Counted from the first letter of the stretch, positions 33,610 through 43,223 are shown. The stretch is 64,000 nt of DNA from JAJCYK01 sp965224285 (GCA_965224285.1 OZ245043.1:2914001-2978000), one strand, 5' to 3'. Notes: generated by a model from the sequence alone, not told the origin. Made by a program: numbers and translations.

Positions 33610-36600
33610 TTATCTGATCCGTATCCGGGTACCCGCTTTCAATTTGTCAGCCGTGATGCCGTTGATCCGTTCCAGTGACTGGACGGTGGTTTCATATTGT
33701 CTGGCCAATCCATAAAAGGTCTCACCATATTCAACTTTATGAAATCGGGCATATTCAGGCGTGACCTCCTTGGTCTCCGGATCATACACCAGATTGTAAT
33801 ATTTTTCAAAATCAATATCTTGAGGCAATCGAATAGGTTGGTAGGATTTAAGCCTCTTTTGGTCCATTGAGTTCAGCTCCATGATTTCTGCTACGGTCAG
33901 TCCTGTGGCCTCTGCCAGGGTATGAAGGCTAACTCCGGGCTTCACCAAAAAGGTTTTATTAGCGGGTTTATAATCGGACAAACGGTGGTCTGGTAACCGC
34001 ACTTCAACCCGCCTGTTATAACTTCTACCCCATCCGGTGGTATTGGGAAACACCGGGGTCGCTTCACCAAAGGCCAAGATCGAGTCTCTGATACCACTGA
34101 TCATCTGCTTCATATATTCTGCTGCTTGACGTCCTCTTTTTTCACTCAGTCTTATATTATACAACCTGGAACCCAGATTATCTGCATGGCCTCCAAACCA
34201 TAGGACTACCGGATCAGGAGATTTTTCCAGATGGGCAGCAAGCGCCAGGAGTTCATTTTGCGCCTCCGGCCGCAGCTGATAGGAATCGAAATCAAAATAA
34301 ATTACAGCCCCTACTGCTAGATCCTGGAACGGAACATTGAGGAGGGATGGGTCTTCGGCCGAATTAGTGGGGGATTGTTCGGGGAAACTTTTCTCCGGCA
34401 ACAGAGGGGTATTGATCAGATGCAGGGAATCCGTGGTCTCTTCTTTAACCTGGATAGCCTGGGACATCTCATCAACTTCTGCTCGTGTTACGCTCCACTC
34501 ATGGAGGATAAAATTTTGATTATTACTTTGGGCCCCGGGCAACTTCAGCCTCATCCCTTTATCAGCCGAAACCCCGGCAAATTCGAAGTACCCCTGATTG
34601 TTGGTTGTATCACTAGCTACTACCATGCCATTGCGGTCAGTTAAGCTCACCGGTTGACCAGCCATAATTTCCCTGGTTTCTGCCTCCCTTAGATATCCGC
34701 TCAGGTTCATTTGATATCCTTCAACTGAAGACCTAGGTAAAATACCGGGATATTGTGACAATACTATTTCCCACACTTCTTGCCGATGGTCCGGGTCTAT
34801 TTCATCCAATATTTCCTCCAGAGATTGCTCGTCTGGCGTTTGAGTGGTGTTTAGATACTGATCCAACATGGCTTGATCTTCGGCGGGAAGCGAGGCCACC
34901 AACTGTTGCTGTTCTGCTGACAGGCCACTCTTCCAATCCGTCAATTGAGCGGGTGCTGTAGTTACTAAGGAAGGGCTTACCCAATAGGGCAGTCGACTGA
35001 ACTTCAATTTTTCTAATGGGCTGAGTTCAGTATAATATGCGGCCTCTTCTTCACTTAGATTTGACAACTCAAATTGCAGATCCGCCACGGCTACTTTGCC
35101 GGCAATCTTTTCCTCTATTGAGCTGTCTGCTGCTTCCTCAACCGCGAACGTCCAATTATTTTGCAAGTCTTGTTTCATGGAATCCAATTCCTGCTGTGCT
35201 GCCGCTCCTTTGTCCATATCAAGTTCCAGCAATTCCATTTGAGCCTTTAGGGAATTTGTCACTGCTGCTTCCAATACTTTAAGATCTGTCTCATTATTAA
35301 ACCCCTCTAAGCCTTCGGAAATGGATTGGTAGAGCCGGTCCAAAGTAGCCTTTCTTAGGTTTTGAGAGACATCAGCGGCTTGATGCGCGTCCGGTGGTGG
35401 CGAATCCAGATGTTTGTCTCTAATCAGTACCTGTTCCGCATTTGGTGCAAGGGATGCACTCTCAATTTGTTGTCTTAGTATCTGGCGATATATTTCATTT
35501 CTCTGGACGGGAGTCAGGGAGTGGTAATAAGTTCGTTCGGGAAGTGGCAAATCTGCTACCCCTTCATTATATCGTTGAAGGATGGAAACTATTTCAGAGG
35601 AGCGACTACCCCTCGTCTCTTTTTCGGCAATAGTTTCCAGCCAGCTTATCCTGCCCCTGGTATTCTCCATTTGTTGGGCCAATTCATTTTCCATGGAATC
35701 GATTGCCTGTAGTTGTGCTCTGGCCTCAACCCTGTATTTAACCGGCCTGGACCCTGCCTCTAGATATTCCAGTTCATCGCCATTTAGTCTCTTGGCAAGA
35801 TACTCTTGCCTATGTGCCAGTTTTGCATTTATTATGCGGTCAACTACCGCCCGTTCCTCCTCAGTTAAGTTTTGATAAAAAAGCCAGTCGGACTGCGCTA
35901 CCGGATCCATCAGTAAAATGGGATTATTCAGCTCCTCTCCTAATATTTGTCTCTCAGCCAGCCTTTCAATAATTGCTTTGGTGGGAATATCCAACCGACG
36001 GTAATACCTTAAATCCTCTGCGGCTAAAGTTTGGGGATCGAAATTATTGGCAGATAATTTTTTAGCTGCCAATATCCTGTCAATATGGGCTCGCTCTTCT
36101 GCAGTGAGATTATCATAATAAAACTGATCTTCGTCTCTGGCCGCATATAAATTACTGGGATCATATTGCCTTACCCGGGACTGAAGCTGTTCTTCCTGGC
36201 GCTTTGGATCAGCAAAATACTCCCAGGGAGAACCATTGCCGGTCCAATCAAAACTGTAAATATCGAACTGACCTAACCCCCCTCCTCGGTTTGAGGAGAT
36301 ATAACCCGTAGCAGACCCCAATGAAAGAAAATTATCATCCAGCCCGGAGTTGAATGGCAGGCCAATATTTCTCACTTGGGAGGATTGGTCCATCCAATCC
36401 TTGACCATGAATACGTCCATCCCTCCCATGCCCACTAAGCCGTCGGAACTAAAAAACAGTATTCCGTTCCGGATATGCGGGGCAACTTCATTGAATGGGG
36501 TATTTATTTTGGCCGGTACCAGTTGGGGAGGGCCCCAATCATCATCACCCTCATCTATGCTATACCACAGGTCATTACCTCCATTCCCGCCGGGGCGATT

Positions 36601-37542
36601 TGATACAAATATAATGGTATCACCGTCAGCACTAAAAGTAGGATGCCGATTGTCAAACCCAGGCAGGTTAATATTATCGTTCAACAGCCTTGGAGTTCGC
36701 CAGCGTCCTTTGACCAACCGTGAAACATATAAACGGCAATAGGCATTATCCTCATAACAACTGGTAAAGTAATACTTGTCACCGGCTTGGTTATAGGTAC
36801 CGGCTCCGTCATTAAATTTGGTATTGTTGATACTAAATTTATCAGTGTCGGGATAAGGTCGCCACTCTTCTTTTTTTTCAAATCTCAGATTGTCAGTAAA
36901 ATACTCCCCGTACCGGTTGTCCGTCAAACTGCCTTTAACCCCTCTTCTGCCGGAGGTTATGGTTACAGAGCTATCATTGGTAGCGATAGCCGGGGCATAG
37001 TCATTATTTACGGAATTTACCGGTGCCGGCAGATGCCTAAAACCAGTTTCAAACCAACCCAGGCTCATTTGTTCCAGAGCCCATAAACAACCTTCCTTTT
37101 CAATTGCGGCCTGGGTGAGAAAGGTATTTGCCTCCTCGGGGTCCAATAGAACCCGGTCCTGGTGAAGGTCAATGAAGGCTTCAAAATTCTGCCTGGCCAA
37201 GGCAAACTGTCCCTGGGATTTTTGCATCTGGCCCAGATAAAATCTAGCCAGAGGATAACTAAGCGAATCCGCTTCTTGGGTTTTGCTATAGTATATTGCT
37301 GCCAGCGGATAATTGAATAATGCCCGGTAGCTTTGGGCTAAACGGTAGTTGACCTCAGCCTCAGCAGGCTGAAGGCCAACAGCAACCTGGTAATACTGAG
37401 CCGCATTGAAGAAATGCTCCTTCTGATAGTAATCGTCGGCTATTTCAATTAATTCCTGGTAGTTTTGTCCCTTAACCTGCCAGCTGGTACAGCAAAGGAT
37501 AACGATCAAACATCCGACAGAAAATAAATGCTTTAAGGGCAT
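33610..37542 (-). CDS. TPR-PD40-OmpA-LysM envelope protein with unusual internal repeats
   Basis: The 1310-residue protein begins with a signal peptide (MPLKHLFSVGCLIVILCCTS). TPR repeats (about 27-130) are followed by a PD40/WD40-like propeller (180-430; FSADGDTIIFVSNRPGG, NGILFFSSDGLVGMGGMDVF), a charged helical region (470-900) with a repeated YYxxLTxEERxxIxRI motif, a carboxypeptidase-regulatory-like beta domain (945-1017), an OmpA domain (1080-1185; IYFDFDSYQLRPEAQ, GHADNLGSRLYNIRLSEKRG) and two LysM domains (1197-1240, 1266-1310). OmpA and LysM both bind peptidoglycan, so it should anchor an outer-membrane complex. A start 18 codons upstream is possible but spoils the signal peptide. 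It ends the four-gene surface locus, 88 bases after PorP/SprF. Confidence 0.9.
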   Translation of the reverse strand: MPLKHLFSVGCLIVILCCTSWQVKGQNYQELIEIADDYYQKEHFFNAAQYYQVAVGLQPAEAEVNYRLAQSYRALFNYPLAAIYYSKTQEADSLSYPLARFYLGQMQKSQGQFALARQNFEAFIDLHQDRVLLDPEEANTFLTQAAIEKEGCLWALEQMSLGWFETGFRHLPAPVNSVNNDYAPAIATNDSSVTITSGRRGVKGSLTDNRYGEYFTDNLRFEKKEEWRPYPDTDKFSINNTKFNDGAGTYNQAGDKYYFTSCYEDNAYCRLYVSRLVKGRWRTPRLLNDNINLPGFDNRHPTFSADGDTIIFVSNRPGGNGGNDLWYSIDEGDDDWGPPQLVPAKINTPFNEVAPHIRNGILFFSSDGLVGMGGMDVFMVKDWMDQSSQVRNIGLPFNSGLDDNFLSLGSATGYISSNRGGGLGQFDIYSFDWTGNGSPWEYFADPKRQEEQLQSRVRQYDPSNLYAARDEDQFYYDNLTAEERAHIDRILAAKKLSANNFDPQTLAAEDLRYYRRLDIPTKAIIERLAERQILGEELNNPILLMDPVAQSDWLFYQNLTEEERAVVDRIINAKLAHRQEYLAKRLNGDELEYLEAGSRPVKYRVEARAQLQAIDSMENELAQQMENTRGRISWLETIAEKETRGSRSSEIVSILQRYNEGVADLPLPERTYYHSLTPVQRNEIYRQILRQQIESASLAPNAEQVLIRDKHLDSPPPDAHQAADVSQNLRKATLDRLYQSISEGLEGFNNETDLKVLEAAVTNSLKAQMELLELDMDKGAAAQQELDSMKQDLQNNWTFAVEEAADSSIEEKIAGKVAVADLQFELSNLSEEEAAYYTELSPLEKLKFSRLPYWVSPSLVTTAPAQLTDWKSGLSAEQQQLVASLPAEDQAMLDQYLNTTQTPDEQSLEEILDEIDPDHRQEVWEIVLSQYPGILPRSSVEGYQMNLSGYLREAETREIMAGQPVSLTDRNGMVVASDTTNNQGYFEFAGVSADKGMRLKLPGAQSNNQNFILHEWSVTRAEVDEMSQAIQVKEETTDSLHLINTPLLPEKSFPEQSPTNSAEDPSLLNVPFQDLAVGAVIYFDFDSYQLRPEAQNELLALAAHLEKSPDPVVLWFGGHADNLGSRLYNIRLSEKRGRQAAEYMKQMISGIRDSILAFGEATPVFPNTTGWGRSYNRRVEVRLPDHRLSDYKPANKTFLVKPGVSLHTLAEATGLTVAEIMELNSMDQKRLKSYQPIRLPQDIDFEKYYNLVYDPETKEVTPEYARFHKVEYGETFYGLARQYETTVQSLERINGITADKLKAGTRIRIR

Positions 37543-37630
37543 TCTCAGAAAGCCGCTGTACCTTAAGTATAAAAAATGGCGCCCAGCGTCGATCATGTTG
37601 GAATAAAAATACCAATAAATTATAATTTTA

Positions 37631-38683
37631 TCAGAGCAGTGGGGTAGAAAAGCGTTTAAGGCCTTTTCCTTTCACGATCCTATAAGAAATTGAAGCTTCC
37701 AATGCCCCACGGCCACCAGTAAAACTCCGCAGAGTAGAATTATTGAAGTCATAACTTAATCCCATTCCCAGATGCCTGGATACTACACCCATTGAGAAAA
37801 TAAAAGCATCGTCCCACCGATACCAGGTTCCTAGTTGTAACTTAAGCTTCCTGGCTCTAAAACTACCGTCCACTTCATAAGTAAAATAAAGCCCGGTATT
37901 TAATTGCCTGGCTTCATGCTGAGCCATAAACAACACATTAGGGGACAAAGTCAGGTTTTGTGATAATTCCAGGTTTATCCCACCATGGGCTTTATACAAT
38001 CTTGGCAATGGGCTCTTGGCATTAGAGTCCATCAACAATGACTCATCGGGCTGATTTAAGTTTGAGGCGGCAAAACCCAGGAATCCGCTCAACCCCGATT
38101 GGTAATATTTGCGACCGGGGCTGAAATACCAAACGATCCCCGCATGAAATACCGGGAAGGTGGTAGCTTCCCGATCCAAATCAAGTGAAGGGGTTATGTT
38201 GGCGTCAAATCCAATAAATGGATCATATTGAGAGCCCCACCGCAAATCCCGAAAACTTATTTGTTTATTGATAATTCCTCCCTGCAACCCCACAGATATC
38301 ATTTGAGAAGCATCCTCCTTCAGAAATAAATTGTAGGCAGCAGCCGCTGAAAAGGCGGTAGTTTTAAAATTCTCGCCCTCTCCCGCAGTTTCCCGGTATA
38401 CCATCATACCTATTCCTCCCCGATGCCTAAATTGAGAGCCTTTTTCCATTATGGGCAGGATGGCCGATGCCTGGGCAATCTCAAAAGGAAGGTCCAGGGA
38501 TTTCCACTGTGATCGGTAGTTCAAACCAAAATAAATATCATCATCCAATCCCGCCATAGCGGGATTGAGGTAGAGGGGGTTATTGTAATACTGGGCAAAC
38601 TGCGGATCCTGGGCATTAAGCCATACAGTTGACAATAGTGCCAGACCAAGGAGCAACGGATGGAATACGTACCTGCTCATCAT
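37631..38683 (-). CDS. PorP/SprF family outer-membrane protein (type IX secretion associated)
   Basis: This 350-residue protein has a signal peptide ending WLNAQ, then the family hallmark DPQFAQYYNNPLYLNPAMAG and a beta-barrel with final strands LGMGLSYDFNNSTLRSFTGG and ALEASISYRIVKG. PorP/SprF proteins help export and hold T9SS cargo carrying type B (CHU_C) C-terminal domains; SprF does so for the gliding adhesin SprB in Flavobacterium johnsoniae. Here the gene overlaps such a cargo gene by four bases (ATGA), which fits a dedicated pair. The specific partner is inferred from position. Confidence 0.93.
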   Translation of the reverse strand: MMSRYVFHPLLLGLALLSTVWLNAQDPQFAQYYNNPLYLNPAMAGLDDDIYFGLNYRSQWKSLDLPFEIAQASAILPIMEKGSQFRHRGGIGMMVYRETAGEGENFKTTAFSAAAAYNLFLKEDASQMISVGLQGGIINKQISFRDLRWGSQYDPFIGFDANITPSLDLDREATTFPVFHAGIVWYFSPGRKYYQSGLSGFLGFAASNLNQPDESLLMDSNAKSPLPRLYKAHGGINLELSQNLTLSPNVLFMAQHEARQLNTGLYFTYEVDGSFRARKLKLQLGTWYRWDDAFIFSMGVVSRHLGMGLSYDFNNSTLRSFTGGRGALEASISYRIVKGKGLKRFSTPLL

Positions 38684-39858
38684 CTGATTACGGTTATAGT
38701 CCCGTTTCGCCTGAAGGTATTACCGCTGATAAAAGTGCCCGTTAGGGTATAATGGTATACTCCCAGGCTCAACTCTTCTTCAGCATCGTCGGTGCCACGC
38801 CACCCTACGGTATTGGCCTCATTAAATGAGTCGGTCTGGTATACGATCTCTCCCCACCGGTTATAAATCCTAAATAAAAACCCATTTTCGGAGATCTCCT
38901 GACCATATACTTTGATCGCCTGGTCTTCCGGGTCTGGCGCCGCCGGTGAGAAAGCGTTGGGTATATAAAGGGACCTCTCCTCGGCAAAACCTTCCACCCC
39001 AATGGCGTAAAATTCGTAATCTGCCGAAAGGTTACTGGTGACCTCCCCATCTAGTTGGTTACCCAAAAAATCGGATTGGCCTAAATTGATGAATAGGTCA
39101 CCTAGGGCGTCGGTGGCTGCCACAACTATGTCACTCAGATCATCCACTGTGCCGAGGTTCTCATCATTGCCTAATTTCAAGCGAACCCTGGCGCCTTGAT
39201 AATTTCCCACACCCCGGATCAGTCGCCAATATCGGGTATCCGAAACTGCCAACAATTGCAATGGAATTCGAGGTTCTGGGTTGGGCTCCCCCACTTCCAT
39301 ACCTAAAAGTGGATCGGTTCCGCTGATACCTATTAATTCAGCCGGACGATAATGTAGCTCCGAACCAATGGGAAACCACTTATTTCCTATACCATTATGG
39401 TAAAACGGTCCGTTGACGTAGGAATCTTCCGAGTCACCGGATATATACCCCCCATCCAGCATTTCCATCACCACATCTGACTGGGGAATAACCTTCCCGT
39501 TGATAAAATGAAGGCTATCAGTTATTTGCAAGTTTGTCATGATCAACTTATCACCCCCGCCGTCAAAACGCAAAGCAAAAATCGGCTGGGCATTATGTGC
39601 TACGGATTGACTGCCATCGCCGTTTAATACCAGCCACCCGGTGCCGGAAAGATAAGTGTCGGCATTCATCCAATCCCCTGTTACCGAAAGGGTGCCTTGA
39701 TTATCCAGGTCTCCGTTATTAAGGAATGATCCCTGCACGGTCATGGCACTCCCTGAATAAATGGTAATCAAAGCGTCATTATTGGTGATACCCTGGCCAA
39801 CACCTTGATAAGGGCAATAAACTATAGTTAACAGCCAAATAATATACCGGAATGCCAT
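38680..39858 (-). CDS. T9SS cargo with type B (CHU_C, gliding-motility-associated) C-terminal domain
   Basis: The 392-residue protein has a signal peptide (MAFRYIIWLLTIVYCPYQGVGQ), a beta-rich N-terminal region (NNGDLDNQGTLSVTGDW; FINGKVIPQSDVVMEMLDGG) and a C-terminal CHU_C domain of about 96 residues: LYIPNAFSPAAPDPEDQ, FRIYNRWGEIVYQTDSFNE and the final strand TFRRNGTITVIR. This domain directs export through the T9SS. I chose the ATG four bases after the fibre stop; an upstream TTG reading inside the fibre gene damages the signal peptide. The fibre gene precedes it and PorP/SprF follows with a four-base overlap. Confidence 0.92.
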   Translation of the reverse strand: MAFRYIIWLLTIVYCPYQGVGQGITNNDALITIYSGSAMTVQGSFLNNGDLDNQGTLSVTGDWMNADTYLSGTGWLVLNGDGSQSVAHNAQPIFALRFDGGGDKLIMTNLQITDSLHFINGKVIPQSDVVMEMLDGGYISGDSEDSYVNGPFYHNGIGNKWFPIGSELHYRPAELIGISGTDPLLGMEVGEPNPEPRIPLQLLAVSDTRYWRLIRGVGNYQGARVRLKLGNDENLGTVDDLSDIVVAATDALGDLFINLGQSDFLGNQLDGEVTSNLSADYEFYAIGVEGFAEERSLYIPNAFSPAAPDPEDQAIKVYGQEISENGFLFRIYNRWGEIVYQTDSFNEANTVGWRGTDDAEEELSLGVYHYTLTGTFISGNTFRRNGTITVIR

Positions 39859-39862
39859 GTGA

Positions 39863-42800
39863 CTATTTCCCTTCTGCTTCAAGGCCCAGTGAATGTTTGA
39901 TCAGCTCTATGTCCTTGCTCATGCGTACTTTTTCAGCTTGCATTTGCCGCAGTACCAACTGCTGGGTTTCTACTAAAATCCTTTGCTTTTCTAAACTCTC
40001 TGCCAAGGAAGTATTAACATCCTTTTGCAGGCTTAAGGAGCTGGTTAGTTTATTGATCAAAGCTTGCTGCTCTTTAATAGCCTCGATCAGCACGGGTATC
40101 AGTTCTACGTAGTTTACTGACAGATAACCCTTTTCATTCTGATGCACCAGGTTGGGGAAAAGCCTTTGCAGGTCCTGGGCTATCACCCCATAGTGTAATT
40201 GCTGTTCCCGGTCAGACTTAAAGGTGTAGGCCTTACCTTCTATTTGCTCAATGGCATTCAAAGCATCGGATATATCCTTTATATTCCGCTTTAATCTTTG
40301 GTCTGATGAGGAGAAAAGCCCACCGGCGCTTATGGTGAATGAATTTACCGCGCCATCGCCGGTATAAGTATCCGCCGCTCCTGACAAATCAGTAACCGTC
40401 AAACTAGAAACTGACGCCGCACCGCTACTCAGTGAGCCGGTAGTCTGGATATTCTGGGAGCCAAAATTAGGATCCACCTTCACTCCTTCTATCGCTGCAC
40501 TATTGCTTATATCATTATTGGTGATGGTGCCATCCACTATATCACTGCTGTTTACCGTGGTCAGGTAGGCTGCATCGTTATTAAGCAGTGAGACGTTCTC
40601 ACCCTCAACCATCACCGACGTTTGCAGCTTACCGGTCGCAATGTTTGCGGTGTTGGAAATATCTGCATCTACAATTGATCCGTCTGTAATAGAGGCACTG
40701 CCAACTGACGTCAAATAACCTGCGTCATTATTCAATAAGGAAACATTCTCTCCCTCCACCATGACAGTACTTTGCAGCTTTGAGGCAGAGATGTTGGCAG
40801 TATTAGAGACATCCGTATTAACAATTGACAGATCCTGGATCTTACTACTATTCACTGCCCCGTCTGCCAAATCAGGTGTTGAAACTTCTCCGGAACCGAT
40901 ATCGGCGCTGGTAATGGATCCGTTGATAATGTTATTGGAGCCGATACTGTTACTGGAAATATTAGAACCGTCAATTACAATATTATCCACATAATTCTTG
41001 GTGGTGGCATCCTGAGCATTTACCGGATCGGATAAATTGCTGATCGAGGCGCCGCCGGCATCAGAGCCCTGGCTCAAAACTCCAGATAGGTCCTGGATCT
41101 CGTTTGCTGGATCTGCATCGGCGTCGTCAACCAGGGGAGCTAGATCCACGGTTACCGGACCGCCGGCATCCGTCACACTTAAAACGGTACCGCTTAATCC
41201 GGCACCGGTATTCAATTCGTTGGTATCATCGGTATCCAGGTTAGATTTAGGTTCCCATTGTGGATTTCCTGCTCCATCGGTGGTCAATTGGGCATTGGAA
41301 TTGCCCCCTCCGTTTATTTTGGCGGTGGTCACCGCGTCATCGGCTATTTCCGGGGTTCCTACCGCAGCTGATTGGATGGCGCCGGCATCCACTGCATTAT
41401 CGGCCAACTCCGAAGCCGTAATGGCATTGGGGCCAATATCGTCGACAGTAAGACTGTTATCAATTACCTCATTTGTACCCACAGTATTACCATTGATCTG
41501 CATGTCACCGGTATTGCTCAAGGATATATCGCCGGTAACCGCCTGATTTTGGGCTATGCCCGAGGCATCTCCCACCAGCAGTTGTGCACTGGGTAAATTG
41601 GAATTAACAAAACTACTGCGGGTCTCCCACTGGGGATCACCACTGCCGTCAGTGGTCAGTACTGCGTTGGCGTTTCCACCCCCGTCAATCTTGGCAACTC
41701 CCACCGCGTCATCGGCCAGATCAGTGGTACCAACACTGCCATCAGCTATCTTAGCTCCATTAACGGCATTATCCTGAATCTTGGCACCGCTTACTGAATT
41801 ATCCTGTAAAGATCCGTTATCCACCGCATTATCTGCCAACTCAGAAGCCTCAATGGCATTTGGCCCTATATCATCTATGGTCAGGCTATTATCTGAGACT
41901 TCAGCGCTCCCCACAACCCCGGGATTTAACTGGGCATCTCCATTACTTCCCAGGTTAATGTCTCCGTTTACGTTCAACGACTGTAATGAGGTCCCATCAC
42001 CGATCAGGATACGGCCGGCACCTTTAGCATTAAGGGGCGCTGCTGTATTGGAAACATCTCCAATGAAAATATTACCTTCAGCCAGGGTGCTGGTTTCAAA
42101 TAAAGTTATGTTCTCCCAAAATACGGTACCGGCAGCGGTAGTGATCAGAACTTTATTATTGCCTCCGCTGGCAATATCCTGGGGTTCCACGGACCCGTCA
42201 ATAATATTTGAGCTGTTTATGGCATCTGCGGCCACTTCTGAGTTAGACACCGAGCCGTCCTGTATTTCGTCCCCTCCTACCGCATCGGAAGCGATTTTAT
42301 CCGCAGTTACCGCGTCGCTACCAATATCCTCTGCAGCAATGGATCCATCAGTGATTTTTGCGCTGCTTACAGCGTCATCGGAAATGGTGGCCGTACCGTT
42401 GTTCGATAAAGTGATATCCCCAGTTACAGTTCTGGGCTGAGCACTATTTGAGGCATCACCGATCAAAATAGTGCCATCCGACAAACTATTTCCTAAAAAA
42501 TTAGCTTTAGGTTCCCATTGAGGGTTGCCTGCTCCATCCGTTCCTAGTATGGCATCATTACTCCCTTGTGGGGCTATTTTCTGTATGGTAATGATGTTAT
42601 CGGCAAGATCAGCGGTAGTGATGGTACCGTCCAATATTTTGTTGGTGGTAACCGCGTCATCTCGCAGCAGTGGATTAGGAAAAGTTCCCTGAAGGTCGCC
42701 TCCAGCCAGATTGCTGAAGGAACCGAGGCCCACTACCCAACCGGAGTCCACCCAGTGGAAAAAAAGTTTAATTTCGGTGTCAAAAACTATAAGCCCATTC

Positions 42801-43036
42801 TCCGCTACGGAAAGATTGGACGCCATTGATTGGCGTTGAGATGTGGTAAGCCTGGGCAGCAATACCCCTTGATTACCTTGTGGTGAAACTAGATCCAGAA
42901 CACTATTTGCGTTAGGGGTGGCGGTACCAATACCAACGGTATTCTGAGCCAGCAACGGGGATTCCTGCGTAAATACCAGAAATATTACTACCACCATAGC
43001 CCACCACCTTGGAAGGATTTGCTGTGATCTTATCAT
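39863..43036 (-). CDS. Repetitive surface fibre with C-terminal S74 intramolecular chaperone
   Basis: The 1057-residue protein has a signal peptide (about 1-31), then a head region typical of bacteroidotal fibre proteins (VGIGTATPNANSVLDL; GVLLPRLTTSQRQSM). Residues about 106-905 are repeats rich in Asp, Asn, Ser, Gly, Ala and Ile with almost no Cys or His, built from lines such as DNAVNGAKIADGSVGTTDL; three modules contain GNPQWE or GDPQWE. A peptidase S74 domain starts at SSSDQRLK (909-916), with the Ser and Lys expected for self-cleavage, and a coiled coil ends the protein (985-1050). Phage homologues trimerise and cut off this chaperone. There is no T9SS sorting domain. It leads the surface locus. 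Confidence 0.93.
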   Translation of the reverse strand: MIRSQQILPRWWAMVVVIFLVFTQESPLLAQNTVGIGTATPNANSVLDLVSPQGNQGVLLPRLTTSQRQSMASNLSVAENGLIVFDTEIKLFFHWVDSGWVVGLGSFSNLAGGDLQGTFPNPLLRDDAVTTNKILDGTITTADLADNIITIQKIAPQGSNDAILGTDGAGNPQWEPKANFLGNSLSDGTILIGDASNSAQPRTVTGDITLSNNGTATISDDAVSSAKITDGSIAAEDIGSDAVTADKIASDAVGGDEIQDGSVSNSEVAADAINSSNIIDGSVEPQDIASGGNNKVLITTAAGTVFWENITLFETSTLAEGNIFIGDVSNTAAPLNAKGAGRILIGDGTSLQSLNVNGDINLGSNGDAQLNPGVVGSAEVSDNSLTIDDIGPNAIEASELADNAVDNGSLQDNSVSGAKIQDNAVNGAKIADGSVGTTDLADDAVGVAKIDGGGNANAVLTTDGSGDPQWETRSSFVNSNLPSAQLLVGDASGIAQNQAVTGDISLSNTGDMQINGNTVGTNEVIDNSLTVDDIGPNAITASELADNAVDAGAIQSAAVGTPEIADDAVTTAKINGGGNSNAQLTTDGAGNPQWEPKSNLDTDDTNELNTGAGLSGTVLSVTDAGGPVTVDLAPLVDDADADPANEIQDLSGVLSQGSDAGGASISNLSDPVNAQDATTKNYVDNIVIDGSNISSNSIGSNNIINGSITSADIGSGEVSTPDLADGAVNSSKIQDLSIVNTDVSNTANISASKLQSTVMVEGENVSLLNNDAGYLTSVGSASITDGSIVDADISNTANIATGKLQTSVMVEGENVSLLNNDAAYLTTVNSSDIVDGTITNNDISNSAAIEGVKVDPNFGSQNIQTTGSLSSGAASVSSLTVTDLSGAADTYTGDGAVNSFTISAGGLFSSSDQRLKRNIKDISDALNAIEQIEGKAYTFKSDREQQLHYGVIAQDLQRLFPNLVHQNEKGYLSVNYVELIPVLIEAIKEQQALINKLTSSLSLQKDVNTSLAESLEKQRILVETQQLVLRQMQAEKVRMSKDIELIKHSLGLEAEGK
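40508..40807 (-). repeat. Two tandem 150-base coding repeats in the fibre gene
   Basis: Two adjacent 50-residue units (fibre residues 744-793 and 794-843) share SNTANI, KLQ and the identical 15-residue line VMVEGENVSLLNNDA in the same register, with smaller matches elsewhere. The DNA copies are diverged at third codon positions, so the duplication is old or under protein-level selection, not a recent slippage event. Confidence 0.85.
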
Positions 43037-43223
43037 TTATAACTAGGTTTTGGGACAGAAGAGAGTTAAAATAACCCTTATCGGCCCTCAGAATAAGTAA
43101 ATTACCTGATTACAAAGTATTGTTTTCCCCTGCTAAATAGAATGTAAATGCCGCTGGAAGTTAGCACATGTAAGATATGAGCCCCTTTAGCTATAGGTGA
43201 AAATTATACCTCAGTGAAAGTGA

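Noticed and set aside
33610..37542. PD40 propeller as TolB of the Tol-Pal system
   Set aside because: The domain order (TPR, PD40, OmpA, LysM) and the absence of tolQRA or pal neighbours do not fit TolB.
41037..42440. Long plus-strand open frames opposite the fibre gene (for example 41037-41546 and 41781-42440)
   Set aside because: They are Ser/Ala/Leu/Pro-rich antisense shadows of the repetitive Asp/Asn/Gly/Ala coding sequence; no start signal or family feature supports them, and the minus-strand gene is clear.
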